Assembly (NCBI GenBank): GCA_046262315.1
Contig: JBHEMZ010000014.1
Location: 1-15,179, forward strand
DNA length: 15,179 nt
Source: JACVRM01 sp046262315
GTDB taxonomy: Bacteria; Actinomycetota; Thermoleophilia; Gaiellales; Gaiellaceae
Reading direction: 5' to 3'
Part shown: positions 1 to 6,569 of the stretch, in pieces
Layout of the letters: each line of letters opens with the position of its first letter
How positions within the stretch are numbered: position 1 is the stretch's first letter
The notes under the pieces: generated by a model
The model's input: only the letters and a program-made list of their open reading frames with translations
What the model was told of the DNA's origin: nothing
The model's database searches: none
Position numbers and translations under genes: made by a program

Positions 1-405
1 CCGTTCTGGCGCGCACGTTGCCTACCCGATGCGGTTCGGATCGCTCTCTCGGCCAACGACGTCGCGCTCGCGACGGCACTGCTCGACGGTGCCGAGTCCG
101 CTATCCCGCGAAACGGGCACTCGCTGCTGAGCGCGCAGGCGGTGCTGGCGGAGGCTGGGGGCGAGCTCGAGCCTGCGAGCGCCCTCTACGGCGAGGCAGC
201 GGCCCGGTGGAACGAATTCGGGTTCGCGCTGGAGCAGGGTCAAGCTCTCCTCGGCGCAGGCCGTTGCCTGCTCGCGCTCGGCGCCGTTCCCGCAGCGACT
301 GTGCAACTCACAGCCGCGCAAGCGCTGTTCGATCAGCTCGGGGCCTGCCCGCTTGCCGGTGAAGCGGGGCTCTTGCTGAGCAGAGCGGTCGCGCGAAGCG
401 CGTAG
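1..405 (+). CDS. C-terminal end of a TPR-like regulatory or ATPase protein (5' partial)
   Basis: The reading frame is open from base 1 and ends at TAG 403-405, with a second TAG directly after. The visible 134 residues are Ala/Leu-rich paired helices with a spacing typical of tetratricopeptide repeats (for example YGEAAARWNEFG, then ALLGAGRCLLALG, then AALFDQLG-like ends). This pattern is common at the C-terminus of large actinobacterial proteins that join an adenylate-cyclase or LuxR-type domain to an AAA/NB-ARC ATPase and a long TPR tail; there the repeats act as a sensor or protein-interaction surface. The catalytic part lies outside the window, so the exact family cannot be fixed. No signal peptide or membrane segment is seen, which suggests a cytoplasmic protein. 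A GC-rich hairpin follows the stop. Confidence 0.7.
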   Translation, partial: PFWRARCLPDAVRIALSANDVALATALLDGAESAIPRNGHSLLSAQAVLAEAGGELEPASALYGEAAARWNEFGFALEQGQALLGAGRCLLALGAVPAATVQLTAAQALFDQLGACPLAGEAGLLLSRAVARSA

Positions 406-421
406 TAGAAAGGACACCTAC

Positions 422-443
422 CCCCCGGCACCGCGGTCGGGGG
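422..443 (+). terminator. GC-rich hairpin after the first gene
   Basis: CCCCCG (422-427) pairs with CGGGGG (438-443), and the intervening bases include the small palindrome ACCGCGGT. It starts 16 bases after the TAG of the preceding gene. There is no U-tract, so it is at best an actinobacterial-style hairpin terminator. It may also serve the small minus-strand gene that ends at 464-501. Confidence 0.4.
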
Positions 444-466
444 CAAGCGTCCCCTTATCGGATCTA

Positions 467-605
467 GTGGAACCGCTTGGCGTGGGCCTCGACGTCCTGC
501 TTACCCTCCGCCTCGCTCTTCGCTCTCGTTGCTTGTTCCTACTTCCTTCGGCGGCTCCGCATCCTCAGCGTAGTGAAACCGCTTTGCATGAGCCTCGACA
601 TCCTC
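467..605 (-). repeat. Two 33-bp direct repeats encoding [E/Q]DVEAHAKRFH
   Basis: Copies lie at 573-605 and 467-499. They match at 27 of 33 positions. Five differences are synonymous (His, Phe, Ala, Ala, Asp codons) and one changes Glu to Gln. The copies are 106 bases apart, which is not a multiple of three, so one is out of frame in the present sequence. Confidence 0.75.
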
Positions 606-632
606 GCCGGAAGTCTTCGATTCCTCGGACAT
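501..632 (-). CDS. Small acidic protein with DVEAHAKRFH motif; second motif copy out of frame
   Basis: ATG at 632-630 is preceded at a good distance by GGAGGGG (plus-strand 635-642). The frame gives 43 residues beginning MSEESKTSGEDVEAHAKRFH and ends at TAA 501-503. Just past the stop, one frame over, the same motif recurs as QDVEAHAKRFH followed by TAG (464-466). A single-base indel between about 504 and 540 would join them into a protein of about 55 aa with two motif copies, the second at its C-terminus. Five of the six base differences between the copies are silent third-position changes, which is strong evidence for protein coding. The protein has no signal peptide, cysteine or membrane segment and is very hydrophilic. 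I recall similar short, unnamed acidic proteins with repeated DVEAH words in Thermoleophilia, but no function. The frameshift may be real or a sequencing error. Confidence 0.55.
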   Translation of the reverse strand: MSEESKTSGEDVEAHAKRFHYAEDAEPPKEVGTSNESEERGGG

Positions 633-718
633 GTGCCCCTCCGGAGGCCGGGCTGGGGCCACACCGAGGCGCTGGCGCAGGCGATGTCCACGTCGTCGGG
701 AGGTGAGACACTCCGGCT

Positions 719-1159
719 ATGCGGTGGGTAGGGATCGCGGCAGCGGCGGTTGTCATCGGTGCCGCTTCGGCGGCGTCTAGCGCTGCAACGCCTCGGATCG
801 CGCTCGACTTCTACACACCCGGCTATGCGGTGATGTGCTGGGAGGACTACCACGAGGTCGAGCTTCAGTGCTACACGCCGAACGACGGGTTCACGATCTT
901 CATGTATCCGACCGGACGAGTGCCCCGCGACGGCGATGAGCATCGCTTCTCCGGCGCGCCAGTCCGGAACCCGACCTACGACCTCTACAAGCCTCGCGAC
1001 TTCAATCGAAAGAGCGGCGGCCTCCTCCAGTTCGGGAATCGGTGGAAGACGCTTCAGCGTTGGTACACGTGCCTCAGCCGCCGAACGGGCCTGACGTGTC
1101 GCAACCGATCCGGTCACGGCTGGTGGATCGGCCGCTACAAGGGGTATCGCATCTTCTGA
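719..1159 (+). CDS. Small secreted Cys-containing protein (DUF6636-like C-terminus)
   Basis: 146 aa. ATG at 719 follows GGGAGGTGAG (698-707), a good ribosome site. Residues 1 to about 23 form a signal peptide: a short charged start, a hydrophobic AAAAVVIGAASAA core, then a small-residue cleavage zone. The mature part has four cysteines in two pairs: MCW and LQC in the first half, YTC and LTC near the end. The C-terminal pattern (C..SRRTGLTCRN..GHGWWI.R..GYRIF) resembles the end of short secreted actinobacterial proteins grouped as DUF6636-like, where a Cys pair and a G-H-G-[FW] turn precede a final aromatic strand. The assignment is from memory and not proven. The likely location is outside the membrane; the function is unknown. 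Its last 25 bases overlap the convergent ligase remnant. Confidence 0.72.
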   Translation: MRWVGIAAAAVVIGAASAASSAATPRIALDFYTPGYAVMCWEDYHEVELQCYTPNDGFTIFMYPTGRVPRDGDEHRFSGAPVRNPTYDLYKPRDFNRKSGGLLQFGNRWKTLQRWYTCLSRRTGLTCRNRSGHGWWIGRYKGYRIF

Positions 1160-1347
1160 CGCCAGATCAGATCGTCACCCGCGCTCCCCCGCCGGCTCTG
1201 CGCCAGCTCCAGCTCCTGGCTGAAGCGCCAGTAGCCGCGGTTCTTCACTTTGATCCACTCGCGCTCGCCGGGGCGGTAGGTGCCCGAGCGCGGCTTGGCG
1301 ACGATGCCCGCTTCTTGCAGGGGCCCGAGGAGCGAGCCCACAAGCAC
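1135..1347 (-). pseudogene. Remnant of ATP-dependent DNA ligase (motif V region)
   Basis: The minus-strand frame reads GIVAKPRSGTYRPGEREW, then IKVKNRGYWRFSQELELAQ. This matches the stretch around nucleotidyltransferase motifs IV and V of ATP-dependent DNA ligases (EG[VL]VAK, then S.YRPGER..W.K.KN..YWR), where the lysines contact the ATP phosphates. The adenylated lysine motif (KxDG), the N-terminus and the OB-fold are absent. Immediately upstream no frame continues the family, and the last residues run into the convergent secreted-protein gene. It is therefore a short dead fragment. A frameshift near 1348-1430 is possible, since the upstream minus-strand sequence stays open in another frame. 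Confidence 0.5.
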
Positions 1348-1427
1348 GCGGGGTGCGAGCAGTACAAGCGCGGGTTGCGCTCCTTGTGCTCGCGCACGCG
1401 AGCTGCAATCGAGTTGTGCGTCTCACG

Positions 1428-1690
1428 TCAGGGCCTCCCGTTCACGCCGGCCAGGATCTCGGCCTCCCACTCCGGATCGCCGCACTGCTTTGGGCAGAGG
1501 CTCGAGCCTGTGGTGCCGCGAGGTGGGGAGATGCTTGTGCGCGCACCCTTTTCATGCACGACGTCCGATGCGAATGGCACCGAGCGGTGCTTGCGGAAGT
1601 AGGCGGCGCGCTGCTTGGGCATCGCCTTGCGGTACGCCGCGACTGCCTTCGTGCGCTGCTGCTCAGCGATTTCCGGCGGCGGCTAGCGCA
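1428..1690 (-). pseudogene. Truncated copy of the basic module of the neighbouring protease
   Basis: This frame contains QQRTKAVAAYRKAMPKQR and AAYFRKHRS, nearly identical to residues about 43-69 of the M6 protease encoded at 1731-4040. After the serine the two sequences diverge completely. The tail here (to TGA at 1428) has a Cys pair (SLCPKQCGDPEWE) and no recognised domain. No signal peptide or convincing start lies upstream: a TAG sits just before PPPEIAEQQR. It looks like a partial duplication or the remains of a paralogue, fused by recombination to unrelated sequence. Confidence 0.45.
1581..1663. repeat. 83-bp duplication of 3834-3916
   Basis: Bases 1581-1663 and 3834-3916 agree at 77 of 83 positions with no gaps, in the same orientation. 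The second copy lies inside the protease gene and encodes its Lys/Arg-rich helical module. Homology stops sharply at both ends. Confidence 0.85.
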
Positions 1691-1730
1691 TTAGTTAGGC
1701 GCTTCCGGATGTGGGGTGAGCGCCAACGGG

Positions 1731-4040
1731 CTACGGGACGACCGTGACGGTCGCGCTCTGCGAGTTGTTGCCGGGGCTCGGGTCGCTGCTCGACGCCGAG
1801 ACAGACGGGGCGTTCGTGAGCTGACCGGTCGCCGTCGGCTTCACGGTGATCAGCACGTTCGTGACCTGACCGCTTGGCATCGAGGCGAGTGTGCAGGTGA
1901 CCGTCTGGCCGCCGGCACAACCCCAGATGCCGCCGTTCACCGAGACGAACTCCGCGCCGGCCGGCAGGGCGTCGGTCAGCACGACGTCGCGCGCCGCCTC
2001 CGGCCCGTTGTTCCTCACCTCGATGGTGTAGATCAGGTTCTGGTTCAACTTGGCGGGATTCGGCGCGTACGACAGGCCGCTCATCGCCACGTCCGCGACC
2101 GGCGGCGGAGACGGAGGCTGGGTGTGAGTCGAGGTGACGCGGACCCGGTAGCCCGCATCGTCGGTCTGGAGAACGCGCACCTCGAGGCCGAGCGACTGGT
2201 CGAAGAAGACGGTCTCCTCGCCCGACCCGGTGTCGAAGAGAGCATCGTAGAGCGGACCGCAGCGGCCGAGCATGAACGGGTCTGTGCCGGCGTGCGCCGC
2301 CTTGATACGAATCGGTCCCTGGCCAGCGCGCACCGTCGCGTCCACCGTGTAGACGAGGACGCCGGTGTCGCACAGATGCCAGTCCTGCCCGTAGGGCTCG
2401 CGGGCTTCGATCACGTACGCACGCGAGGAGTCGATCGGCACCACAGCCGCCTTGACGCCGCCGACCGTCTCGAGCGGCGAGATCGTCTCTTCCAGCGTTC
2501 CCGGTCCGGTGAGGCAACGCAGTTGGGTGCTTTCGAGCCAGCCGAGCTTCCAGCGGTGCCACGCGAGGAAGCCGGTCGGGCGGTCGTTCGGCACTGAGTT
2601 CATGATGTCCCAGCCGCCCACGAAGCGAAGCCACTCGCTCGACTGGTGGCCGCCCGCGACGAGCGCGTCGAGGTCGTAGAGGTCGGGGAGTCCGATCATG
2701 TGCCCCGTCTCGTGGATCACGGTCGGCGCGTTCGCGCCCCGCGAGTTGAAGATGACCGCGTTGGTGATCTCACCGTCTTGGGTGGGGACGCCGGTCCCCG
2801 CGTAGAAGCTCGGCGCGATGCCACCATGGCCTCCCGGAATCGGTGAGGCGCCTTTCGCGGCGACGACGTAGACGATGTCGTACTGGCGGTAGTCGACGAC
2901 CGCGTCGGAGACAGCCACCGCGTCCGCCAGGTAGGTGCGGCTGAAGTCGTTCGTCGGTTGGGGTGCGCTGCCTGCGTACGTGGTAGACGCTTTCGGCATG
3001 CGGAACCAGCCGGGGATCGGGGTGACAGCCAGCGACATCTTCCCGTAGGAAACGTCGGCATACCACGCGGCGGCTCTCGGCACCATCCTGTCGTAGACCG
3101 CCGCGGTCGATTCCGTAGCGGCGACATCCGGGAAATCGACGAGCACCAAGGCCACCCGGACCGTGCCGAGAGACGGCGCGGAAAGCTGCGGATCGACCGG
3201 GCCTTCGTGGAGCTGCCGGTTGGAGCCGGGGCTGAGCGACGGGGAGCAACCCGGGCCGAAAGAAGCCGCGGGGAGCGGGGGCGACGCCGTCACGGTTGTC
3301 GTTGCGCTCGCGCCGTTGTTCGCGGCCACGGGGTCCGGGAGCGCCGACCAGGCGGAAACGCTGTTCGTCACGGCGCCCGCCTCGAGCGTCCGCACGACGA
3401 ACACGACCGTGGCGGCCTCACCACTCGCAAGCGAGCCAAACGAGCACGTGACCGGGTTCGTCGCGCCGCAAGTCCCGCGGCTGGGGAAGGCGGAGAGGAA
3501 GCGCACGGCCGCGGGCAACGGATCGGCGAGCACGACGTTCGTAGCGGTGTACGGCCCGTGGTTGCGAACGTCGATGGTGTAGCTCTGCTTCTGTCCCCGC
3601 GCGACCGTGGCCTGGGCAGGTGCGATGCTCGTCGAGACGTCGGCCGTGGCGCCGGGCGGCGGTGGCGGCGGCGGTGGCGGCGGCGGCGGTGGCGGTGGCG
3701 GCGGTGGCGGTGGCGGTGGCGGTGGCGGTGGCTTGGAGGGCGGCGCGGGGACACGCTTGCAGGCCGCAAGCGTCTTCTGGAGCGCCTTGAGACGCGTCTT
3801 CTGCCGGCGCACGAAGGCGGTGCGCTGCTGTTTCGAGCGATGCTTGCGGAAGTAGGCGGCGCGCTGCTTGGGCATAGCCTTGCGGTAAACCGCGAGCGCC
3901 TTCGTGCGCTGCTGCTTCTGCTTGGCGGTACAAGCCTGCGCGTCGCGAGGTGCGCCAAGTGCATCGAGGCGCGTGGAAGCCTGGCCGGCGGCGGCGAGCG
4001 CCGCAGCAGCCGCAACCACCGCAAGGATGCGAATCGGCAA
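1731..4040 (-). CDS. Secreted M6-family (immune inhibitor A-like) zinc metalloprotease with DUF11 domains
   Basis: TTG at 4040-4038 is chosen as start: it follows GGGGAGGAAAGGGG (about 4045-4058) and opens a clean signal peptide (LPIRILAVVAAAAALAAAGQ). The open frame itself continues upstream to 4211, but those residues are Arg/Pro-rich and unlikely to be translated. Product 769 aa. Order: signal peptide 1-22; Lys/Arg-rich helical module about 37-96; 26 consecutive prolines 104-129; DUF11 domain about 131-253; M6 peptidase about 285-640; second DUF11 domain about 649-769. Zinc motif HETGHMIGLPDLYD starts at His443 and is the family signature, with Glu444 as the catalytic base. The flanking LVDFPD and WYADVSYGKMSL segments also fit M6. 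No LPXTG anchor or C-terminal membrane helix is present, so it is probably released. Known relatives degrade host or environmental proteins; the substrate here is unknown. It lies 47 bases downstream of a small frameshifted gene in the same direction, possibly as an operon. Confidence 0.88.
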   Translation of the reverse strand: MPIRILAVVAAAAALAAAGQASTRLDALGAPRDAQACTAKQKQQRTKALAVYRKAMPKQRAAYFRKHRSKQQRTAFVRRQKTRLKALQKTLAACKRVPAPPSKPPPPPPPPPPPPPPPPPPPPPPPPPPGATADVSTSIAPAQATVARGQKQSYTIDVRNHGPYTATNVVLADPLPAAVRFLSAFPSRGTCGATNPVTCSFGSLASGEAATVVFVVRTLEAGAVTNSVSAWSALPDPVAANNGASATTTVTASPPLPAASFGPGCSPSLSPGSNRQLHEGPVDPQLSAPSLGTVRVALVLVDFPDVAATESTAAVYDRMVPRAAAWYADVSYGKMSLAVTPIPGWFRMPKASTTYAGSAPQPTNDFSRTYLADAVAVSDAVVDYRQYDIVYVVAAKGASPIPGGHGGIAPSFYAGTGVPTQDGEITNAVIFNSRGANAPTVIHETGHMIGLPDLYDLDALVAGGHQSSEWLRFVGGWDIMNSVPNDRPTGFLAWHRWKLGWLESTQLRCLTGPGTLEETISPLETVGGVKAAVVPIDSSRAYVIEAREPYGQDWHLCDTGVLVYTVDATVRAGQGPIRIKAAHAGTDPFMLGRCGPLYDALFDTGSGEETVFFDQSLGLEVRVLQTDDAGYRVRVTSTHTQPPSPPPVADVAMSGLSYAPNPAKLNQNLIYTIEVRNNGPEAARDVVLTDALPAGAEFVSVNGGIWGCAGGQTVTCTLASMPSGQVTNVLITVKPTATGQLTNAPSVSASSSDPSPGNNSQSATVTVVP
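3654..3731 (-). repeat. Polyproline-coding trinucleotide repeat (26 codons)
   Basis: An uninterrupted run of 78 bases encodes 26 prolines (CCG/CCA/CCC on the minus strand; GGC/GGT units on the plus strand). It separates the basic module from the first DUF11 domain and would form an extended polyproline spacer. The short, mixed-unit repeat is prone to length change and, on the G-rich strand, to unusual DNA structure. Confidence 0.9.
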
Positions 4041-4087
4041 CAGACCCCTTTCCTCCCCGGCATCTTCGCAGCGATCGGCGCCCACGG

Positions 4088-4320
4088 CTAGGGGCCGAAC
4101 GAGTAGCGTCCCCGCTCGTGGTGTTCGAGCGTGATGAGGTGAGCTCCGTCGCCGGCGCGCCGCCCTTCGATGAGGCGAGCGCGACGGCGACGGCGGCAGC
4201 TGCGTGTACATCGGCCTCGGCGCGCTGGACGCGCTGCTCGCCGACTGCGGCGCTCAGCATCTCATCGAGCGAGGGAGCGGGAGCGCTCTCGCTCGTAAGG
4301 GCGTTCTCGATCGTGGACAC
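4088..4320 (-). pseudogene. Small conserved-looking gene with one frameshift, upstream of the M6 protease
   Basis: GTG at 4320-4318 is preceded by AAGGAGG eleven bases away, so translation start is well supported. The first frame reads MSTIENALTSESAPAPSLDE and continues through LSAAVGEQRVQRAEADVHAA to about residue 45, an acidic helical stretch. A second frame then gives ARLIEGRRAGDGAHLITLEH followed by HERGRYSFGP and TAG at 4090-4088, a natural-looking protein end. Losing one base near 4178-4200 explains the split; the restored protein would be about 76 aa. Without repair the first frame runs on to 3418 inside the protease gene, which is an artefact of high GC. No signal peptide or known domain is seen. 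It is 47 bases ahead of the protease start and could be co-transcribed. It could also be intact in the organism if the indel is a sequencing error. Confidence 0.5.
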
Positions 4321-4479
4321 GTTGTGGGATTCCTCCTTGGGGGTTACTGCTCGCCGGGCCAGTAGTCGCGCCTATCGGCAGCCGTTACGCCGGGCGCTTC
4401 TCGGCCGCGTCCGAAAGGAACCCGGCCCCAGCCTAGGTTTCCCGGCAGACGCGCACGAGCCCACCGCGTTCCGTTGGCC

Positions 4480-4508
4480 TTGACCGCTTCGTAGACGAGT
4501 GTTATTAA
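4480..4508 (+). promoter_or_regulatory. Probable sigma-70-type promoter for the 4546 gene
   Basis: TTGACC (4480-4485) and TATTAA (4503-4508) are separated by 17 bases in one of the few AT-rich spots of the region. They lie 37 bases ahead of the ATG at 4546, and a GGGGGAAGGGG ribosome site sits between. The spacing is ideal; the -10 box matches consensus at four of six positions. Confidence 0.5.
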
Positions 4509-4545
4509 CCCTGGCGTCCAAACGACAGAGGGGGAAGGGGTTGCA

Positions 4546-4926
4546 ATGAAGTTTCTCGCTGCGCTTGCCGCAGCCGCGACGATCGGCCTGGCCAGCGTCA
4601 CCGCCGCAACGGCCGCCACGACGACGTTCACGAAGACGTTCGGGCCGGTCACGATCCGCTGCACCGTGAGCTACGAGAACCGGGACGCCAACCCGGCGCT
4701 CACGCCAGGCGATGTGATTACCGCCGTGAATTGCACGGTTACGACCCCGGCGCCGGCGAACCCGGGCAACGGGACAGCCACGCTGACGACGACGTTCACG
4801 AAGACGGTCGGCGTGACGACGCTGCGCTGCACGGTGACCTACGTCGACCGGAACCGGAGCGGCACGCTGACACCCGGCGATGTGATCAAGTCGGTTAGCT
4901 GCCTCGTCCAGCAGCCGACCAGCTAA
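4546..4926 (+). CDS. Secreted protein of two tandem ~41-aa repeats with EF-loop-like motif
   Basis: 126 aa. ATG at 4546 follows GGGGGAAGGGG (4530-4540). Signal peptide about 1-23 (MKFLAALAAAATIGLASVTA, then ATA). The mature protein is two copies of one unit joined by a PAPANPGNG linker: TTTFTKTFGPVTIRCTVSYE... LTPGDVITAVNCTV and TTTFTKTVGVTTLRCTVTYV... LTPGDVIKSVSCLV. Each unit has two cysteines, probably one disulfide, around a beta-rich TFTK..G..T.RCTV.Y core. The second unit carries DRNRSGTLTPGD, which has acidic, polar and glycine residues at the positions of a calcium-binding EF/dockerin loop (1, 3, 5, 6, 12). In the first unit the loop is degenerate (NRDANPALTPGD). I know no name for this repeat. 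Promoter upstream and hairpin terminator downstream make it a stand-alone transcription unit, divergent from the protease group. Confidence 0.82.
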   Translation: MKFLAALAAAATIGLASVTAATAATTTFTKTFGPVTIRCTVSYENRDANPALTPGDVITAVNCTVTTPAPANPGNGTATLTTTFTKTVGVTTLRCTVTYVDRNRSGTLTPGDVIKSVSCLVQQPTS

Positions 4927-4944
4927 GAACCGGCCTCCCCTGAG

Positions 4945-4971
4945 GAGAGGGCGGGGATTCCCCGCCCTCTC
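4945..4971 (+). terminator. Strong hairpin terminator after the two-repeat secreted protein
   Basis: GAGAGGGCGGGG (4945-4956), loop ATT, CCCCGCCCTCTC (4960-4971): a perfect 12-bp stem 18 bases after the TAA. There is no long T-tract, as is usual in high-GC bacteria. It is symmetrical and could act in both directions. Confidence 0.7.
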
Positions 4972-5049
4972 TCGCTCATCCGGTAAAAATCTGACAGTCC
5001 ATGCCAGTGACGATGGAGATCGGACTCTTTGAGCGCATCTCAGCGAATC

Positions 5050-5235
5050 TCACCGCAGCTGAACCGCCTGGGAATGCGGTTCCCAGCCTGGTAGACCCCC
5101 TTGAGGGGGGTCGTTAGAGTACTTGCGGCGGTAGATCTCCCGACCGTCGTCGTCAAAGGCAAGCAGGAGCGTCGCGTTGAAGCGGCCTCGTTTGACGTAC
5201 GTGTTTTCTACTACGGGGACGTCGTGTGATCTCAC
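5050..5235 (-). pseudogene. Short unidentified protein fragment
   Basis: From GTG 5235 the minus strand encodes YVKRGRFNATLLLAFDDDGR followed by EIYRRKYS. This has the hydrophobic/charged alternation of a real beta-rich domain and good third-position GC. The remaining C-terminal residues overlap the hairpin at 5094-5112 and look non-native. In the neighbouring frame a TAA stands immediately before that hairpin, so the true end may have been there, with the hairpin as its terminator and a one-base indel in between. No start with a ribosome site is evident and no family is recognised. Confidence 0.3.
5094..5112 (-). terminator. GACCCCC/GGGGGTC hairpin, possible terminator
   Basis: A perfect 7-bp stem (5094-5100 with 5106-5112) and a 5-base loop. 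On the minus strand it follows the TAA that ends the alternative frame of the YVKRGRF fragment. No U-tract. Confidence 0.3.
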
Positions 5236-5358
5236 CGGCCGAGCCCTCGGGCGAGCCGCCCGCCTTCCCCCGCCACCGCTGCGGCCTTAGTGGGACAACG
5301 TTCGAACCCTCAAGCTCGGGTTGAGTGGTGGGAGCTAGCTGAGCTTCTTTCAGCCTGA

Positions 5359-5560
5359 CCCGTCTGACAGGCCGCTCCCCAACAGACGGTGCGGAACCTC
5401 GTACGCCGGACGACGAGGCCGCGCGCTGGCTCGAGGAGCACGACCCGAAGCGGCACCTACCGAGCCCAAGAGCCGCTCCAAGTCGAAGGAGCTGCATCGC
5501 TGGCGGCAGGGTCAGGCTCACAGGAAAGTGCCAGAAGACTCTCAATCGCGGTTTAGCCGC
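5359..5560 (+). pseudogene. Degraded plus-strand gene end before the permease
   Basis: In one frame the plus strand reads PTDGAEPRTPDDEAARWLEE followed by HDP (about 5379-5447). One frame over it continues with EAAPTEPKSRSKSKELHRWR followed by QGQ (about 5450-5518). The two halves look like one acidic-then-basic C-terminal tail broken by a one-base shift. No start codon with a ribosome site and no catalytic domain remain; an in-frame TGA precedes the first part. Family unknown. Confidence 0.3.
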
Positions 5561-5580
5561 GTCTGGTTTGCTCAGCGAGC

Positions 5581-6569
5581 ATGTTCTTCGTCCGCTACCT
5601 CCGCAGCGAGCTCACGCGCCGCCGTACGCGGACGATCCTGACCGCCGGTGGCTTTGCCGTCGGAGTCGGGCTGGTCGTGGTCATCGCGGGCGAGTCGCGC
5701 GGGCTCGACGACGCGCAGAAGACGGCGCTCAACCCCCTGTCGAGCATCGGCACGGACATCACCGTCACGCTCGCCGCCCAGCAGCAGCAGCAGAGCTTCG
5801 GGGCCGCGCCGGGCGGCGGGGGCGCAGGCGGCCGCGAGCTCGTCGAGGCGAACCAGTCGGTCGTCACCGACCTCTCCAAGCTCGGAAAGCCCCGGCGACC
5901 ACTTCGTCCACGACTTCTTCCTGCCCGGCACGCAGCTGACCTTCCCGCAGAGCCAGGTCAGCCGCATCGCGTCGCTGCCCGGCGTCTCCGCCGTGACGAC
6001 CGGGCTCGTCCTCTCCGCCGTCCACCAGGAAGGCGTCGTGCCGAAGATCGTCGCCAAGCTGAAGGCGGTCGGGCAGCCCTCGACATCCGCCGCCAGATCA
6101 CTCCGCCGTCGGCAGCCGAGTTCCAGCAGATGCAGGCGTGCTTCCAGAAGGCGGGCGTGGGACAGCCACAGCAAGGCGGCGGCCTCGGCGCTGGCGGCTT
6201 CCGCGGCGGTGGCGGTGGCCCCGGCGGAGCCTTCGACTCGGCAGCTGCGCGCAAGTGCCTGCCGGCCCGGTTGCGCCAGTTCCGCGCGCGGATCACGACG
6301 CCGCAGCAGACCTTGCGCCAGGTCCTCGACCCGCCGCAGACCAACATCACGAGCACGACGTACACGATCGGCGGTGTCGACCCCTCGCAGCGCGAGATCG
6401 GACTGGTCACGCCGTCACTGGTCACCAAAGGCCGTTTCTGCGCTCCGCGAACGAGGCGCTTGTGGGCACGAGCTACGCGAAGCGCCAAGGGCTGAAGATC
6501 GGGTCGACGGTCGACTTGAACGGGACGAAGGTGAAGGTCGTCGGGCTGGTCAAGCCGCCGCCTCGCTCG
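5581..6569 (+). pseudogene. Decayed MacB/FtsX-type ABC transporter permease, frameshifted and 3'-truncated
   Basis: ATG 5581 begins MFFVRYLRSELTRRRTRTIL and a first membrane helix (TAGGFAVGVGLVVVIAGES), as in MacB-like permeases that pair with an ATPase to move substrates across the membrane. The extracytoplasmic MacB_PCD domain follows in pieces. Frame 1 runs to LSKLGKP (about 5890); a second frame gives GDHFVHDFFLPGTQLTFPQ to about 6075; frame 1 resumes at ALDIRRQITPPSAAEFQQM until VTPSLVTKGRF (about 6437); a third frame gives LRSANEALVGTSYAKRQGL through KVKVVGLVKPP. The shifts fall at short homopolymers (CCCC, GGG/CCC, TTT). Family sequence stops at about 6563, next to the stop codon of the convergent regulator, so the C-terminal FtsX domain with the remaining membrane helices is lost. 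No ATPase gene is nearby. Non-functional as it stands. Confidence 0.78.

Larger units (their letters stand above)
4972..5580. other. Region with no clear intact gene; gene remnants only
   Basis: No complete, convincing gene is seen. A short plus-strand frame with ATG 5001 and stop 5117 (38 aa) lacks a clear ribosome site. Two better candidates are listed separately: a minus-strand fragment at 5050-5235 and a plus-strand fragment at about 5359-5560. A small hairpin GAACCGC...GCGGTTC lies at 5061-5082, and another, GACCCCC...GGGGGTC, at 5094-5112. Confidence 0.5.

Noticed and set aside
3654..3731. Possible CRISPR or tandem repeat array
   Set aside because: It is a trinucleotide proline-codon run with no spacers; no CRISPR-type repeat exists anywhere in the window.
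2958..4091. A 377-codon plus-strand frame opposite the protease
   Set aside because: Shadow frame; its long RRWRRWR-type run is just the complement of the proline repeat.
3418..4320. A 300-codon minus-strand open frame overlapping the M6 protease
   Set aside because: Only its first about 45 codons look real; the rest is a shadow of the protease in another frame, kept open by high GC.
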